A stretch of DNA of 5,086 nucleotides, taken from contig CAMLRH010000209.1 in NCBI GenBank assembly GCA_946482375.1, positions 1-5,086 of the forward strand. The letters run 5' to 3'. The position numbers and the translations under genes were made by a program. A model generated the notes under the pieces. The model saw nothing but the letters and a program-made list of their open reading frames with translations. It ran no database searches and had not been told where the DNA came from. This stretch comes from an uncultured Caulobacteraceae bacterium (GTDB lineage: Bacteria; Pseudomonadota; Alphaproteobacteria; Caulobacterales; Caulobacteraceae). Shown here in pieces: positions 4,678 to 5,086 of this stretch. Positions within the stretch are counted from its first letter, which is position 1. Every line of letters starts with the position of its first letter.

Positions 4678-5086
4678 GCGTTTCGACTGGAACAACCTGG
4701 GTATCCGGGCGGCCTCCGCGACCGTCCTTATTCCGGCCGCCGTCGCCGCCATCTACTTCGGCGGCTGGGTGCTGCTCCTGCTCGTCGCCGTCTCCGTGGC
4801 GCTGCTGGCGCTGGAATGGGGCGGAATGAGCGCGCCGGGCGCGCCGATCCGCATCGCCGCCGCCGTCATGACCGCCGTGCTGGCGGCGCTCTTCGTCGCC
4901 TACTACGGGCACTACCGGATCGCCTGGGTCATCGCGGCCGTCGGCGCGGTGGTCACCGCCATCGTCGGCCGCAGCCTGTCCGAGCGGCCCGGGGATACGG
5001 CCTATGGCGTGGTCTACATCGCGCCCGCGGTGCTGGCCCTGTTCTGGATCCGGGCCATGCCCAACGGCATCAGCTGGACCATCATG
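4655..5086 (+). CDS. cdsA: Phosphatidate cytidylyltransferase (CDP-diacylglycerol synthase), N-terminal part
   Basis: CdsA is an inner-membrane enzyme that joins CTP and phosphatidic acid to give CDP-diacylglycerol, the precursor of all major phospholipids. The frame stays open to the window end, giving 144 residues. A short cytoplasmic start (MTSSQPVRRF) leads into RAASATVLIPAAVAAIYFGG and about five hydrophobic segments (roughly 19-36, 38-54, 66-84, 89-105 and 118-132). The LALEW block near 51-55 and YGVVYIAPAVLALFW (117-131) are typical of alphaproteobacterial CdsA. The C-terminal signature with the catalytic acidic residues lies beyond the window, so the call rests on the N-terminal half and on the position after uppS. 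ATG 4655 has GGAG nine bases upstream and overlaps uppS by 23 bases. An in-frame ATG at 4637 would add six residues (MAEWRL) and is the main alternative. Confidence 0.88.
   Translation, partial: MTSSQPVRRFDWNNLGIRAASATVLIPAAVAAIYFGGWVLLLLVAVSVALLALEWGGMSAPGAPIRIAAAVMTAVLAALFVAYYGHYRIAWVIAAVGAVVTAIVGRSLSERPGDTAYGVVYIAPAVLALFWIRAMPNGISWTIM

Noticed and set aside
3847..4752. Minus-strand open frame (301 codons) antisense to uppS
   Set aside because: It is a shadow of the uppS codon bias; uppS has all catalytic motifs on the + strand, and this frame shows no recognisable domain or ribosome binding site.
1..5086. CRISPR array, tRNA or rRNA gene, toxin-antitoxin or defence module
   Set aside because: I found no regularly spaced direct repeats, no cloverleaf or rRNA-like sequence, and no unassigned gene-sized space; apart from the left end the window is filled by housekeeping genes.

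Overview
The window looks like the chromosome of a high-GC alphaproteobacterium, most likely from the family Caulobacteraceae (Caulobacter, Phenylobacterium or Brevundimonas type). The evidence is the gene order rpsB-tsf-pyrH-frr-uppS-cdsA, the strong G/C bias at third codon positions, and protein details such as the ribosome recycling factor ending in [10 protein letters not shown]. The family call is an inference from remembered sequences. No 16S rRNA or other decisive marker is present.

Layout. Positions 1-107 hold the last 34 codons and stop of an IS110-family transposase, cut by the window edge. Positions 108-328 carry no gene. They contain the probable end of that insertion sequence, a short inverted repeat (149-169) and a structured rpsB leader. 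Next come rpsB (329-1348; S2 with an Ala/Glu/Pro/Lys-rich tail of about 110 residues) and tsf (1439-2362; EF-Ts), separated by two hairpins. After tsf lies a 179-base gap with a strong intrinsic terminator (2406-2447) flanked by two inverted copies of a 33-base hairpin repeat. The outer edge of the second copy appears to supply the -35 box of a promoter for the next unit. That unit is tightly packed: pyrH (2542-3285), frr (3297-3860), uppS (3904-4677) and the first 144 codons of cdsA (from 4655, overlapping uppS and running off the end). Everything is on the + strand.

How the genes fit together. rpsB and tsf supply a small-subunit ribosomal protein and the EF-Tu recycling factor. pyrH makes UDP from UMP, feeding RNA, DNA and cell-envelope nucleotide sugars. 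frr splits ribosomes after termination. uppS makes the C55 lipid carrier for peptidoglycan and other polysaccharides, and cdsA makes CDP-diacylglycerol for phospholipids. This is the classic proteobacterial translation-to-envelope cluster, normally continued by dxr, rseP and bamA beyond the window.

I do not see a new defence, mobile or metabolic system here. The items most worth a second look are the twin repeats around the tsf terminator, whose differences are all paired compensatory changes, the IS110 end placed just upstream of the essential rpsB operon, the structured rpsB leader, and the long low-complexity tail of S2.
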